From a bacterium (GTDB lineage Bacteria > JAHJDO01), in NCBI GenBank assembly GCA_030652805.1, contig JAUSPT010000032.1, forward strand, positions 70,973-109,991: a DNA stretch of 39,019 bases, read 5' to 3'. The notes under the pieces were generated by a model that saw only the letters and a program-made list of their open reading frames with translations, did not search any database and was not told the origin of the DNA. Every line of letters begins with the position of its first letter. Positions within the stretch are counted from its first letter, which is position 1. This document shows positions 1 through 7,931 of the stretch, piece after piece. A program made the position numbers and the translations under genes.

Positions 1-320
1 AACGCTTCAACGCTCAACCCGGTAGTGCCGACAATTAACGCTTTCTTATACTTTGCGCAGACACTGGCAGAAGCAAGAGCTCCGTCTGTGGATGAAAAAT
101 CAACCACAACATCTGCATCTTCTATAATGTCATTAATACACGAAATCACACTTACATCTAATTTATCAATGCCTGCCACTACGCCAGCATCTTTTCCTAT
201 GTCTGAATGAGATGGAATCTCAACTGCTCCGCAAAGATGTAAGTCTTTTTGAATGGAGAGGAGTTTTATTATTCTCCTGCCCATTCTTCCGCATGCACCA
301 TTAACAACTACATTAATCAT
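1..320 (-). CDS. dapB: 4-hydroxy-tetrahydrodipicolinate reductase, N-terminal part
   Basis: This is the 5' part of dapB; the rest lies beyond the window edge. DapB reduces the dapA product with NAD(P)H in the diaminopimelate/lysine pathway in the cytoplasm. The translation begins MINVVVNGACGRMGRR, the Rossmann nucleotide-binding loop typical of DapB, and continues through VVVDFSS and IVGTTGL, which match the family. The ATG at 320 overlaps the dapA stop in an ATGA, so the two genes are translationally coupled. About 106 residues are visible and there is no frameshift in this part. Family identity is seen directly; function follows from the family and from the dapA neighbour. Confidence 0.93.
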   Translation of the reverse strand, partial: MINVVVNGACGRMGRRIIKLLSIQKDLHLCGAVEIPSHSDIGKDAGVVAGIDKLDVSVISCINDIIEDADVVVDFSSTDGALASASVCAKYKKALIVGTTGLSVEA

Positions 321-1186
321 GACAAAACTCCTATGTCAATCAATACTCCTCTCAATCTTTCTGCGTTTTCCTTCTTCATTTCGCAAAGAGGCAGTCTTAA
401 TTGAGGGCTAATCTTCCCCATCATTCCAAGAGCTGTTTTTACAGGTATTGGATTTGTTTCATAGAATAATGCCTTAAATAGCGGAAACAAGTTGAAATGA
501 ATTTTTCTGGATTCTTCTAAATTACCATTCAAAAAACTCTTTACCATTCTAGCCACATGCTTTGGAACTACATTTGCTGCGACTGATATTACTCCTTTTG
601 CTCCAAGCGCCATCATAGGCAAGGTTAGGGCGTCGTCTCCTGAAAGAACAGTTATATCACATAGATTTATTATATCGCTGACCTGATCCAAGCTCCCGCT
701 TGCTTCCTTTATACCAATAATATTATCAATCTTTGAAAGTTCAGCAACTGTTTGAGGCAAAATGCTTATGCCTGTTCTTGAAGGCACATTATACAGTATG
801 ATAGGGATATCCACTGCCTTTGCTATCTTCTCATAATGCAAGTACTGTCCACCAGGAGTTGGTTTATTATAGTATGGAGTAATCAGTAGGGCTCCATCTG
901 CTCCAGCTCCTTTGGCGGATCTTGTAAGCGCTAGAGCTTCTTCAGTGCTATTTGAACCCGTTCCGGCAATTACAGGAACTCTCTTATTAACAATATCAAT
1001 AACTAATTTTATCATGTATTCCTGTTCTTTGTGAGTAAGCGTAGCCGCCTCTCCCGTACATCCGCATGGAAGAATCGCGCTTGTGCCCTCTGAAATATGA
1101 AACTCAATAAGTTCTGATAATCTCTGTTCGTCAATCTTATCATCTTTAAATGGCGTAACTATTGCAACTATTGACCCTTCAAACAT
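317..1186 (-). CDS. dapA: 4-hydroxy-tetrahydrodipicolinate synthase
   Basis: DapA condenses pyruvate with aspartate semialdehyde, the first committed step to diaminopimelate and lysine. The 289-residue protein has the normal family length. Visible motifs are GCTGE (residues 42-46), YYNKP (105-109), YNVPSRTG with the catalytic Tyr132 and Arg138, and KEASG with the Schiff-base Lys160. The first Thr of the usual GTTGE loop is Cys43 here, with a further Cys at 41; the second Thr (44) is kept. A GGAGGAG ribosome site lies just upstream of the ATG, inside the 19-base gap to the FHA gene. The stop overlaps the dapB start by 4 bases. Probably co-transcribed with prfB and the FHA gene. Confidence 0.96.
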   Translation of the reverse strand: MFEGSIVAIVTPFKDDKIDEQRLSELIEFHISEGTSAILPCGCTGEAATLTHKEQEYMIKLVIDIVNKRVPVIAGTGSNSTEEALALTRSAKGAGADGALLITPYYNKPTPGGQYLHYEKIAKAVDIPIILYNVPSRTGISILPQTVAELSKIDNIIGIKEASGSLDQVSDIINLCDITVLSGDDALTLPMMALGAKGVISVAANVVPKHVARMVKSFLNGNLEESRKIHFNLFPLFKALFYETNPIPVKTALGMMGKISPQLRLPLCEMKKENAERLRGVLIDIGVLS

Positions 1187-1205
1187 GTTCTCTCCTCCGC
1201 TATAA

Positions 1206-1889
1206 TTATACCTCTAACTTGAATATTATTTCTGTATATCCTATTCCAATTCTGTCATTATGTCTAAGACGATGTCTCTTTATCTTTATAGCGTTAACCC
1301 TGGTTCCTCCCTTACTAACCAAATCATAGAGAATGTACCCCTCTTTTTCAGGCCTGATTTTTGCATGAAGCCTGGATACTCTGGGTTCCTTAATCGCAAT
1401 GTTACAGGTATCGCTCCTTCCGATAGAAAATTCTTTATTAGAGTGTAATTTATGTTCTTTTAAAAACCCATGCTGACTTCTAGCAATTAATCTGGCAGAA
1501 GGCAGGGAAAGGGCTTGTTCAACACTCCCTTCAGGAATTTTAGTGAATAATTCGTGTTTTTCTTCATCTATCTTCAAATGTTCTTTTCTTTCTTTAACAA
1601 TATCTATTTCTGCTTTGCCAAAATGGAATATGTAAAAAACTATCCAATAAATAAATAAAGCGCCTACTACAGGACCTATAATTGAGAAAAATAATCCTAC
1701 GGGATGCTCTATTACGAATTTTTCAATTTTACTAACAGCAAAAGCATGCTGGCAAAACACCAACACAATAAAAACGATCAAAGGGCAGATACATAGATCT
1801 GCCCCTACATTCCGATTTTCACATTGTAGGGGCGAACCTGTGTGTTCGCCCATCCCCATTCTAAATTTTTGCATTTTGTTATCTGGCAT
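1206..1889 (-). CDS. membrane-anchored FHA-domain protein
   Basis: The 227-residue protein has two hydrophobic segments (about 36-52, signal-like, ending CQHAFA, and 64-90, membrane), a charged linker, and a C-terminal forkhead-associated domain (about 150-225). The FHA domain shows the phosphothreonine-recognition pattern IGRSDTCNI, VSRLHAKI and GGTRVN. FHA domains bind phosphothreonine, so the protein is likely a cytoplasmic signalling adaptor held at the membrane. Residues 13-36 are encoded by a pair of inverted palindromic repeats (1783-1851) directly before the hydrophobic segment. The start at 1889 has no clear ribosome site; ATGs at residues 6, 11 and 13 are alternatives. The specific role is unknown, and a link to the pilus genes is only positional. 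Confidence 0.8.
   Translation of the reverse strand: MPDNKMQKFRMGMGEHTGSPLQCENRNVGADLCICPLIVFIVLVFCQHAFAVSKIEKFVIEHPVGLFFSIIGPVVGALFIYWIVFYIFHFGKAEIDIVKERKEHLKIDEEKHELFTKIPEGSVEQALSLPSARLIARSQHGFLKEHKLHSNKEFSIGRSDTCNIAIKEPRVSRLHAKIRPEKEGYILYDLVSKGGTRVNAIKIKRHRLRHNDRIGIGYTEIIFKLEV
1783..1851. repeat. paired palindromic element inside the FHA gene
   Basis: Two hairpins face each other. The first has stem arms GGGCAGAT (1783-1790) and ATCTGCCC (1797-1804) followed by CCTACA. The second begins TGTAGG and has arms GGGCGAAC (1830-1837) and GTTCGCCC (1844-1851). The inner edges, GCCCCTACA at 1801-1809 and TGTAGGGGC at 1825-1833, are themselves inverted. The unit is 69 bases, exactly 23 codons, so it is neutral to the reading frame. 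Single, more degraded relatives lie at 9360-9385 and 10240-10265. Confidence 0.85.
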
Positions 1890-1922
1890 TTAGTTTTCGC
1901 TATTGCTTTGTGCTTTGAATAA

Positions 1923-1951
1923 AGTCTAGCATACAGCGTATAGGTGCGCAA
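1923..1951 (-). promoter_or_regulatory. candidate promoter for the FHA-dapA-dapB group
   Basis: On the minus strand TTGCGC (1946-1951) is followed after 17 bases by TAGACT (1923-1928), with TG one base before the -10, giving an extended -10. It lies in the 75-base gap between prfB and the FHA gene. The -35 is weak, so this is tentative. Confidence 0.4.
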
Positions 1952-1964
1952 TAGAAAAGGGAGA

Positions 1965-3054
1965 TTATTTTATCTTTAAAAATGCTTCTATAAATTTATC
2001 AATATGTCCATCCATAACTGCCTGGACATTTCCTGCTTCAATTCCTGTCCTGTGATCCTTAACAAGGGTATAGGGCTGGAATACATACGAACGGATCTGA
2101 GAACCCCATTCTATCTTCTTCTTATCTTTATTGTATTCCTGCATCTCTTCTTCCTTCTTCCGCATGTGGTATTCAACCAGCCGTGCTTTCAGAACCTTCA
2201 TTGCAGTCAACTTGTTTTTAAGCTGAGAGCGTTCATTCTGGCATTGTGTGACTATGCCTGTTGGCAGATGTGTAATACGCACAGCAGAGTCAGTGGTATT
2301 GATATGCTGTCCTCCATGACCGCTTGCACGGTAAGTATCAATTCTTAGATCGTCTTCCTTAATATCAACATCAATTTCGTCTTCTACCTCCGCAATCACA
2401 TCAACTGAACAGAATGAGGTATGTCTTCTTTTGTTCGCGTCGAATGGAGATATTCTTACAAGCCTGTGCACACCTATTTCCGAACGCAGGTAGCCATATG
2501 AGTAATCACCCTTAATCATAATCGTCACGGTTTTTATACCAGCTTCTTCACCTGCCAGAATGTCCGCGATCTCTGTTTTAAAACCTCTTCTTTCCGACCA
2601 CTTGATATACATTTTCAGCAGCATCTCTACCCAGTCGCACGCTTCCGTCCCTCCTGCGCCTGAATGAAGAGTCATAATAGCGTTATTTCCGTCATACTTA
2701 CCGCTTAAAGTCAATTTTAATTCAAAACTTTTATAATCCTTCTCCAGTTTCTCAAGTTCCTCGGTAATCTCAGAAGAGATTGTGTTATCCTTCTCTGATA
2801 AGGCGAGTTCAACCAGCTCTAAAGCGTTATCTGTTTCTCTAATGAGGGTATCAAGAGGCGCAGTAATACCTTTTAAGATTTTAATCTGTTTTATAATACT
2901 GGCGGCTTTTTTGTTATCTGACCAGAAACCCGGCCTTGAAGTCTCTTTTTCTAACTGTTTTATTTCTTCCTGTTTCTTGGGGTAGTCAAAGATACACCTT
3001 TGCGTGATCCAAATTCTTTCTCAATATATCCAATCTTTGTTTTAGATGCTCCAT
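1965..3054 (-). CDS. prfB: peptide chain release factor 2, with programmed +1 frameshift
   Basis: RF2 releases the peptide at UGA and UAA codons. Frame 0 starts with ATG at 3054 and runs 22 codons to an in-frame TGA at 2986-2988. After a +1 shift the sequence continues as DYPKKQEE and runs to the TAA at 1965, for about 362 residues, the normal RF2 length. The shifted product has the RF2 anticodon-like SPF motif (about 202-204) and the catalytic GGQ (about 247-249, in ASGHGGQHINTTDSAVRITH). The start lies 6 bases after the gspK stop. Autoregulation by RF2 level is the known consequence of this arrangement. A naive gene finder would call only the downstream 249 residues from 2714. Confidence 0.95.
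2985..3000 (-). promoter_or_regulatory. prfB programmed +1 frameshift site
   Basis: Read on the minus strand this is AAGGTG TAT CTT TGA C. It has a Shine-Dalgarno-like AAGGTG (2995-3000), three bases, then the slippery CTT followed by the TGA stop and a C. The arrangement and spacing match the well-known E. coli prfB site. Confidence 0.93.
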
Positions 3055-3060
3055 CAATGC

Positions 3061-6000
3061 CTATCTTTCATAAATAACAGTGATCTTCCTCTCCCCGAGC
3101 ACCTCGTCGTCAGTATCAAAAGTCCCGTTCCCATTCTTATCCAGAACTGACTGGCCTGTGCAGATTATTTTAAATACATTGGATTTTGTTGTTATGAGGT
3201 TGGAGATAGGTTGAAATGTTGTAGTACCTATAGTTGCTGTTGGAGCAGTAACAAGATGTCCAATAGTTTGGAATGGCCCGTCGTCAATAATTTTCTGTGC
3301 TGTGGATGCACCTATGTTTTTTAGTCCATTAAGCACAGGAACAGAAGCTGTATTTATATTTATTCTGCCATATGTCTTTGACGCAGGGGTGAGAAGGACA
3401 TAATCAAAAAACACAGAGTCTGCGCTTGAAGCATCTGCTTGAATAGCAACGCTCAATGTAGTATCTGACACAACAACCTGTCCAAACCGCGCGCCGTAAT
3501 CTGTGCTTGGAGTAATAAGCGCAGTGTCATCATCAACTCTCACCCTCATTGCCCCGCCTTCTCTTCCGTAAACATACATAATATAAGTATCCGCTTCAAA
3601 GCGGTCTATTGTTGTGTACCATGTCCATGTATCCTCATTCGTAGATGCGGAAGCATCTGCTTTAAACCAGTACAGTTCATCAGTTGCCTCATTAAGCTCT
3701 CTCCCCCCATATTTACGTTTTGTCTCCTCATCATCACCTAAGAGACTCTCTAAAGTCCAGTTTGAAACTTGCGTTAAATCCGCAAACTCAGCGTCAAGCC
3801 GTCTTCCCGAGACAGTGATCCTGTCTGCGATGTTTCGTATTATATGCTCTCCACCGCTATGTTCGGTAGTGTTTCCTATGTTCACCCATTTTTCTCTGCT
3901 GAATGATACATCTGCTACCTCTCCTATGTTTGCAAACGGAGAATTCTTCACTTTAATATTGGTTAATGCAGCCCCATTGTTTGCCGCTGCCGGGCTGCCT
4001 TTAGTATTTGCGCTTATCAGCCATGTATCGAAGATGCCTGAATCATTCAATACATCGTCTCCAACATAAGCTGGATCGTCTCTCTCCATAGAATAAAAAT
4101 CATTATCCTGTATTATTGAACTATCCCATAAAACTTGATCAACTATATGTCCCGCAGGAGTAGCTATTCCTGTCGTCGGATCTGTTGTTGGCGTGATGGA
4201 GTCGTCATAAAGCCGCAAAGGACTGTCTATTAAAACCGTATCTGAAATAATATCGTCCAGAACGTCATTTGTAAAACCAAGCTGATACACATTGCTTAAA
4301 CCTGGATATGTCTTTGTAAAATAAATACCATTATTGTACACTTCAGCTCCATTATTAACATCTGAATCAGCCATGTCTACAGCAAGAACACAATATCCGC
4401 CACTTGCAGCAATACTCGTCCCGCTGGGAATAGTTCCAACCTGCCCATTCGGAAACTCAAGATGCCAGCCGTTCATTGTAACTGCATTTTCGGAAATATT
4501 CACAAGCTCAACATATTCACAGTCAGGGGATTGGGAGAGCTCAATGCGGTACCAGGACCAAGGGCCTGCACCAGCTGATGGTGTTTTTATTTCCAAATGT
4601 AACTTTTTATTCGATGATATTATAATTGTATCAGCATCTGTTCCCTCTGCAGTCAAATCAACTGCTCCTACACTTTTCCAATATCCAACTCCTGTATCAT
4701 CCGATACAGCTGTCTTTACAATTACATCATCGCCACTTCCAAATATTTTTAATTTATAACTCCCTTCTTCCAAATCTGAACCTGACCACATCCACATACC
4801 ACTGTCATTATTATCCGTGGATCCCCAATTAGGTGCGCTATAACTCCATCCACCTGCTGGAGCTAAAGATTCATAACTTGAAGTCGCATCTTTCCTGAAC
4901 ACAGGCCTTACCATAACCTCATTTATTCTTATTCCTTCAACGCCGTAGCGGGTAAGGACAGTGCCGCCTGGCCCTTCAATATCAATTCGCGTTGAGCCGT
5001 TATCACGATCCCTAAAATCAATTATGTTCACTGCCATTTGAGCAAGCTCTGCTGTTGTAGCAGAAGTTCCCCAATAATCAAAGGCGTCCCTCAGAGTTGA
5101 ATATAATTCCATTGCAGAGCTTACAGCGTTGATGTTTAAGCGCGCCAGCCCTGAATCCGTAAGGTTTTTGTCAGAAGAAAAGGTTGTGATGTAAGAATCA
5201 AAATCACTATACTCACTACCTGTTACGTCCGCAAGTGAAACAACCTCAGCAGGAGTCAGATAAGGCGTATCAGCGCTGAGATTGCTGGAAGCAGTGTATG
5301 GCCTGGCAATATAAAACTCCGCTGAATCGTCTACCCCCTCATCTCCTTCGTCAGCAAAACTATCTCCATCATTATCTATCCCGTCATTATTCAGAACAAC
5401 GCTGTCAGCATTATCGTCATAACCCGAAATCCCCGCACAGCCGTCTGTTCCATAGCGTACTTTTATAATTTCCCTGCCTTTTGCATCACTAACTCCTGCA
5501 ATATCGCAAACCGGTTTGATATTTATCTCACCTGTTGTCCATCCCTCATTTCCAAAGGAGCCATGGCGTCCTGTGTTTATATTTATCTTGCCTGACTCAT
5601 CAATGACCAGAACAGCGTATCTGCCAATCAGGTGTCCCTGCGAATCAGTTAGATATACCCAGCGGGAGTCTGACCCGGCAACTGCCGCGCCTGTTGAAGC
5701 CACATCATCATCATTGCTCACGCAGGAATCTGCATCAGCGCCATAGGCGCCGAAAAGCGTAGAATCATACCCCCAGTCATCGCCATACCAGTCATATCCT
5801 TCATAACTGCAATAAGCTGGCGGCTGATTTGAAGGGTCGCCATCCAGTTTCAAAACGCCAATTGCGTGCTGAATGCCCGCTTTCGCAATGTAGTCCGCTT
5901 TTATCCCACTCATATAATTGGCTGCTGCGCGCTGGTCCATTATCATGCTGTATGAAAAAGCAGCAGCAATAGAGGCAAGAACAGCCATAATGGAGACAAC

Positions 6001-6183
6001 TATTATGAGGGCAATACCATTTTTATTAGGGCAAATCCGAAATCCTAAATCCGAAATCCTAAACAAATTTAAAATTCTAATTCTCAAAATTCTAAACCCC
6101 GTTTTGAACATTTGTATTTTTGTCATTTGATATTGTTTCGTATTTCGTGCTTCGTGCTTCGAATTTAATGCTTTTGTAATCAT
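3061..6183 (-). CDS. gspK: GspK-like minor pseudopilin with inserted lamin-tail domain
   Basis: The 1040-residue protein is far longer than an ordinary GspK (about 300-350). A prepilin-type helix starts after Gly56 (NG|IALIIVVSIMAVLASIAAAF) and lacks the usual Glu5, as is normal for GspK. GspK-like parts are DESGKININT (195-204) and a C-terminal helix-hairpin-helix (GRININTA, about 940-985). Between them lie Asp-rich calcium-type repeats (about 267-287), a lamin-tail domain (INEVM at 420 to about 735, with EYVELVNIS at 556) that appears split by a beta-rich insert (about 430-550), and another beta-sandwich-like stretch (835-935). The ATG overlaps the gspJ stop (ATGA), which supports this start even though residues 4-50 are encoded by the long repeat R1. 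Probably the tip of the pseudopilus. Confidence 0.85.
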   Translation of the reverse strand: MITKALNSKHEARNTKQYQMTKIQMFKTGFRILRIRILNLFRISDLGFRICPNKNGIALIIVVSIMAVLASIAAAFSYSMIMDQRAAANYMSGIKADYIAKAGIQHAIGVLKLDGDPSNQPPAYCSYEGYDWYGDDWGYDSTLFGAYGADADSCVSNDDDVASTGAAVAGSDSRWVYLTDSQGHLIGRYAVLVIDESGKININTGRHGSFGNEGWTTGEINIKPVCDIAGVSDAKGREIIKVRYGTDGCAGISGYDDNADSVVLNNDGIDNDGDSFADEGDEGVDDSAEFYIARPYTASSNLSADTPYLTPAEVVSLADVTGSEYSDFDSYITTFSSDKNLTDSGLARLNINAVSSAMELYSTLRDAFDYWGTSATTAELAQMAVNIIDFRDRDNGSTRIDIEGPGGTVLTRYGVEGIRINEVMVRPVFRKDATSSYESLAPAGGWSYSAPNWGSTDNNDSGMWMWSGSDLEEGSYKLKIFGSGDDVIVKTAVSDDTGVGYWKSVGAVDLTAEGTDADTIIISSNKKLHLEIKTPSAGAGPWSWYRIELSQSPDCEYVELVNISENAVTMNGWHLEFPNGQVGTIPSGTSIAASGGYCVLAVDMADSDVNNGAEVYNNGIYFTKTYPGLSNVYQLGFTNDVLDDIISDTVLIDSPLRLYDDSITPTTDPTTGIATPAGHIVDQVLWDSSIIQDNDFYSMERDDPAYVGDDVLNDSGIFDTWLISANTKGSPAAANNGAALTNIKVKNSPFANIGEVADVSFSREKWVNIGNTTEHSGGEHIIRNIADRITVSGRRLDAEFADLTQVSNWTLESLLGDDEETKRKYGGRELNEATDELYWFKADASASTNEDTWTWYTTIDRFEADTYIMYVYGREGGAMRVRVDDDTALITPSTDYGARFGQVVVSDTTLSVAIQADASSADSVFFDYVLLTPASKTYGRININTASVPVLNGLKNIGASTAQKIIDDGPFQTIGHLVTAPTATIGTTTFQPISNLITTKSNVFKIICTGQSVLDKNGNGTFDTDDEVLGERKITVIYER
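6033..6175. repeat. long dispersed repeat, copy R1 (coding, gspK leader)
   Basis: About 143 bases beginning AAATCCGAAATCCTAAATCC and ending with repeated CGTGCTT units. It is largely built on a 7-base period (AAATCCG/AAATCCT at one end, TCGTATT/TCGTGCT at the other). Here it lies entirely inside the 5' end of gspK and is read in frame. Further copies, all in this orientation, are at 8836, 19240 and 23009. Confidence 0.9.
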
Positions 6184-6947
6184 TCTGCTCCCGGCATAAA
6201 CACAGTGGTCTCAAAGGTCTGAGTATCTTCTCTCGCCTCTTCGTCACGGGTTTTGAGAACTATCTTTATCTTTTTTGGCAATTTATATAAATAGGTATCT
6301 GCGTCTGAATCATTAGAGCCCCAGTTCACATGAGAGTCTTCGTCATCACAACCATCATCACCATAATAATAAAAGCGAAGATCTGCGACTGCAATGCCGA
6401 GTGAGTGATTATTAGTGGCATCTATATCTGACTGAAAGATGAAATCAAGATTACTAACCTGACGATGCTTAATAAGTTCCGTATCATCCTTTACCCAGTA
6501 TCCTAATTCGCACATATCAGATTTAGTGGTATTTGAAGAGTCTTTTATATCAGACATTGGATATACAGGGGCTATAAAAAATAATTCGTCTGCTGTGCTT
6601 CTTACATCATCCTTTACTTTACCAGATTCAGATTTATCCACTCCCAGCATATATATCTTTCTCGCCTCGTTGACCATTGCGCATGATATCTCTCTTGACA
6701 TCATCTCCAGAATCGCTCTTGCGTTCTGATACCGCTCCATTCTTACATTGCCCTTTGTCCATGAATCGGTACCGCCCTTAAAAATAGAATAAATGCCTGT
6801 TATCAATAAAGCCAAAACCGCTGTTGTAATCATGATTTCAATCAATGTAAAAGCAGAAGTAGACCATAGACCATAGACCATAGACCATGGTTTTGTACTG
6901 TCGTCTGTCGTCTGTGGTCCGTCGTCTGTTTTTATTTCACATAGCAT
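6180..6947 (-). CDS. gspJ: GspJ/PilW-like minor pseudopilin
   Basis: The 255-residue protein has a prepilin N-terminal helix STSA|FTLIEIMITTAVLALLI with Glu5, so it should be processed by prepilin peptidase and inserted in the inner membrane. The position between gspI and gspK and the size suit GspJ (PilW in pilus nomenclature). The -1 residue is Ala rather than the usual Gly. The leader of 32 residues is unusually long and is encoded by two arrays of four 7-base units (6861-6927). A Met inside that array (WSMVYGLW) is an alternative start. The ATG at 6947 overlaps gspI by 16 bases. The link to secretion or piliation is inferred from the family. Confidence 0.85.
   Translation of the reverse strand: MLCEIKTDDGPQTTDDSTKPWSMVYGLWSTSAFTLIEIMITTAVLALLITGIYSIFKGGTDSWTKGNVRMERYQNARAILEMMSREISCAMVNEARKIYMLGVDKSESGKVKDDVRSTADELFFIAPVYPMSDIKDSSNTTKSDMCELGYWVKDDTELIKHRQVSNLDFIFQSDIDATNNHSLGIAVADLRFYYYGDDGCDDEDSHVNWGSNDSDADTYLYKLPKKIKIVLKTRDEEAREDTQTFETTVFMPGAE
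6861..6927. repeat. two heptanucleotide arrays in the gspJ leader
   Basis: Four perfect AGACCAT units (6861-6888) are followed after 11 bases by four GTCGTCT-type units (6900-6927; the third is GTGGTCC). Both are in the coding part of gspJ, upstream of the prepilin cleavage point. Loss or gain of one unit would shift the reading frame. Confidence 0.92.
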
Positions 6948-7351
6948 GTTACAAACTCCTCAATTCTGGTATCGCCTCTATCATTACAGTAAATCAATAC
7001 AGATGCATGATATAGGTTTGTGAGTGTTAAATCCTGAGTAATTGTTTGTATCCATGAGAAAGAAGAATAATCAGGATCAGCGCCGGGAACAGAGAAAAAA
7101 GTGTTACTTGTTGTGCTATCAATAGGTTTTTCCTGCTCAATATCACTCATTTTCTGCTGACCGAGAAATGTCATCATTGTATGATCTCCTGCATGCTTGC
7201 TTGCCCTGAGTCCTACAGGGAACATTTGAATAAGTCCAAGAAGCGCAATAGACAGAATAGCCATTGAAATAACAAGTTCAAGAAGACTAAATGCTCCGAC
7301 ATTCATCGGAACAATTTTGAATTTTGAATTTTGAATTTTGAATTTACTCAT
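6932..7351 (-). CDS. gspI: GspI/PilV-like minor pseudopilin
   Basis: The 139-residue protein has a prepilin segment VGA|FSLLELVISMAILSIALLG with Glu5, then RASKHAGDHTMMTFLGQQKMSDIEQ, resembling the GspI/PilV pattern. The -1 residue is Ala. The first 12 codons (KFKIQNSKFKI) come from a CAAAATT heptamer array. A second Met at residue 16 (7306), just after the array, could be the original start (MNVGA|FSLLE), in which case the array would be leader RNA; neither start has a strong ribosome site. The first ATG forms TAATG with the gspH stop, favouring coupling. Role: a priming subunit of the pseudopilus tip, by family. Confidence 0.84.
   Translation of the reverse strand: MSKFKIQNSKFKIVPMNVGAFSLLELVISMAILSIALLGLIQMFPVGLRASKHAGDHTMMTFLGQQKMSDIEQEKPIDSTTSNTFFSVPGADPDYSSFSWIQTITQDLTLTNLYHASVLIYCNDRGDTRIEEFVTCYVK
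7313..7345. repeat. heptanucleotide array at the gspI 5' end
   Basis: Four perfect AATTTTG units (7313-7340) plus a partial fifth, ending 3 bases before the gspI start codon in coding orientation. Read as CAAAATT on the coding strand. Confidence 0.93.
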
Positions 7352-7929
7352 TATTCTCTACTCGTTTTTATCCTGCCTGTAATTCCTGTTATTCCAATAC
7401 ATGAGGTGTCTTCATGTGTTCCATCACTAATCAAAATTGCTGACCCATCAGTCTCTGATGCCCCACCTGTAGGTGTAAAATAAATGTATTTTACAGTAAG
7501 AGCAGCTGGATCTGAATCATTCGGAAATGGAATCACATTAGGACCGTATGTATCCAAACCTCCTGTTACTCCATCTGTCATAATTATTGTCTTGGGCAAA
7601 GTTTTCCAATTAGTTACTGAACCTCCTTTAATATAGTCGTCAGGATCCCAATAAATTTTTACTGCATATCCAATATTATGTGTATCCGTATTGAAGTTAA
7701 AAAGAACTGCGCATCTTTTTCTTCTCTTTATCGCATGACTGCGCGCAGTGCGAAGAGCGGAAACAACGATCTGCGCTCCGCTTTTAATCCTGGAATTTCT
7801 TGTGAACTGAACAAAGGAGGGTATTGCCGCAACAAGCATAATGCTCATAATTGCAAGAACGATCATGAGCTCTACTGCTGTGAAAGCGCGGCAACCACTG
7901 GTTGCAATTTTTAATTTTGAATTTTTCAT
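7351..7929 (-). CDS. gspH: GspH/FimT-like minor pseudopilin
   Basis: The 192-residue protein carries the prepilin segment CRA|FTAVELMIVLAIMSIMLVAAIP with Glu5, followed by a region like GspH/FimT (IVVSALRTARSHAIKRRKRCAVLF, and a C-terminal ISDG). The -1 residue is Ala. Codons 2-8 (KNSKLKI) are three 7-base units placed directly after the ATG. No other Met precedes the cleavage site, so the repeat is probably translated. The gene follows gspG by 2 bases and its stop forms TAATG with gspI. Expected to be an inner-membrane minor pseudopilin. Confidence 0.85.
   Translation of the reverse strand: MKNSKLKIATSGCRAFTAVELMIVLAIMSIMLVAAIPSFVQFTRNSRIKSGAQIVVSALRTARSHAIKRRKRCAVLFNFNTDTHNIGYAVKIYWDPDDYIKGGSVTNWKTLPKTIIMTDGVTGGLDTYGPNVIPFPNDSDPAALTVKYIYFTPTGGASETDGSAILISDGTHEDTSCIGITGITGRIKTSRE
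7906..7926. repeat. three heptanucleotide units at the gspH start codon
   Basis: Three AATTTTK units (AATTTTT, AATTTTG, AATTTTT) abut the gspH ATG (7927-7929). The array is exactly 21 bases, or 7 codons, so three units keep the frame. Confidence 0.85.
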
Positions 7930-7931
7930 TT

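Noticed and set aside
1783-1851. Rho-independent terminator
   Set aside because: The hairpins lie inside an open frame upstream of a signal segment and are not followed by a T tract on the transcribed strand.
6033-6175. CRISPR-like array
   Set aside because: The 7-base units run without unique spacers and no cas genes are present.
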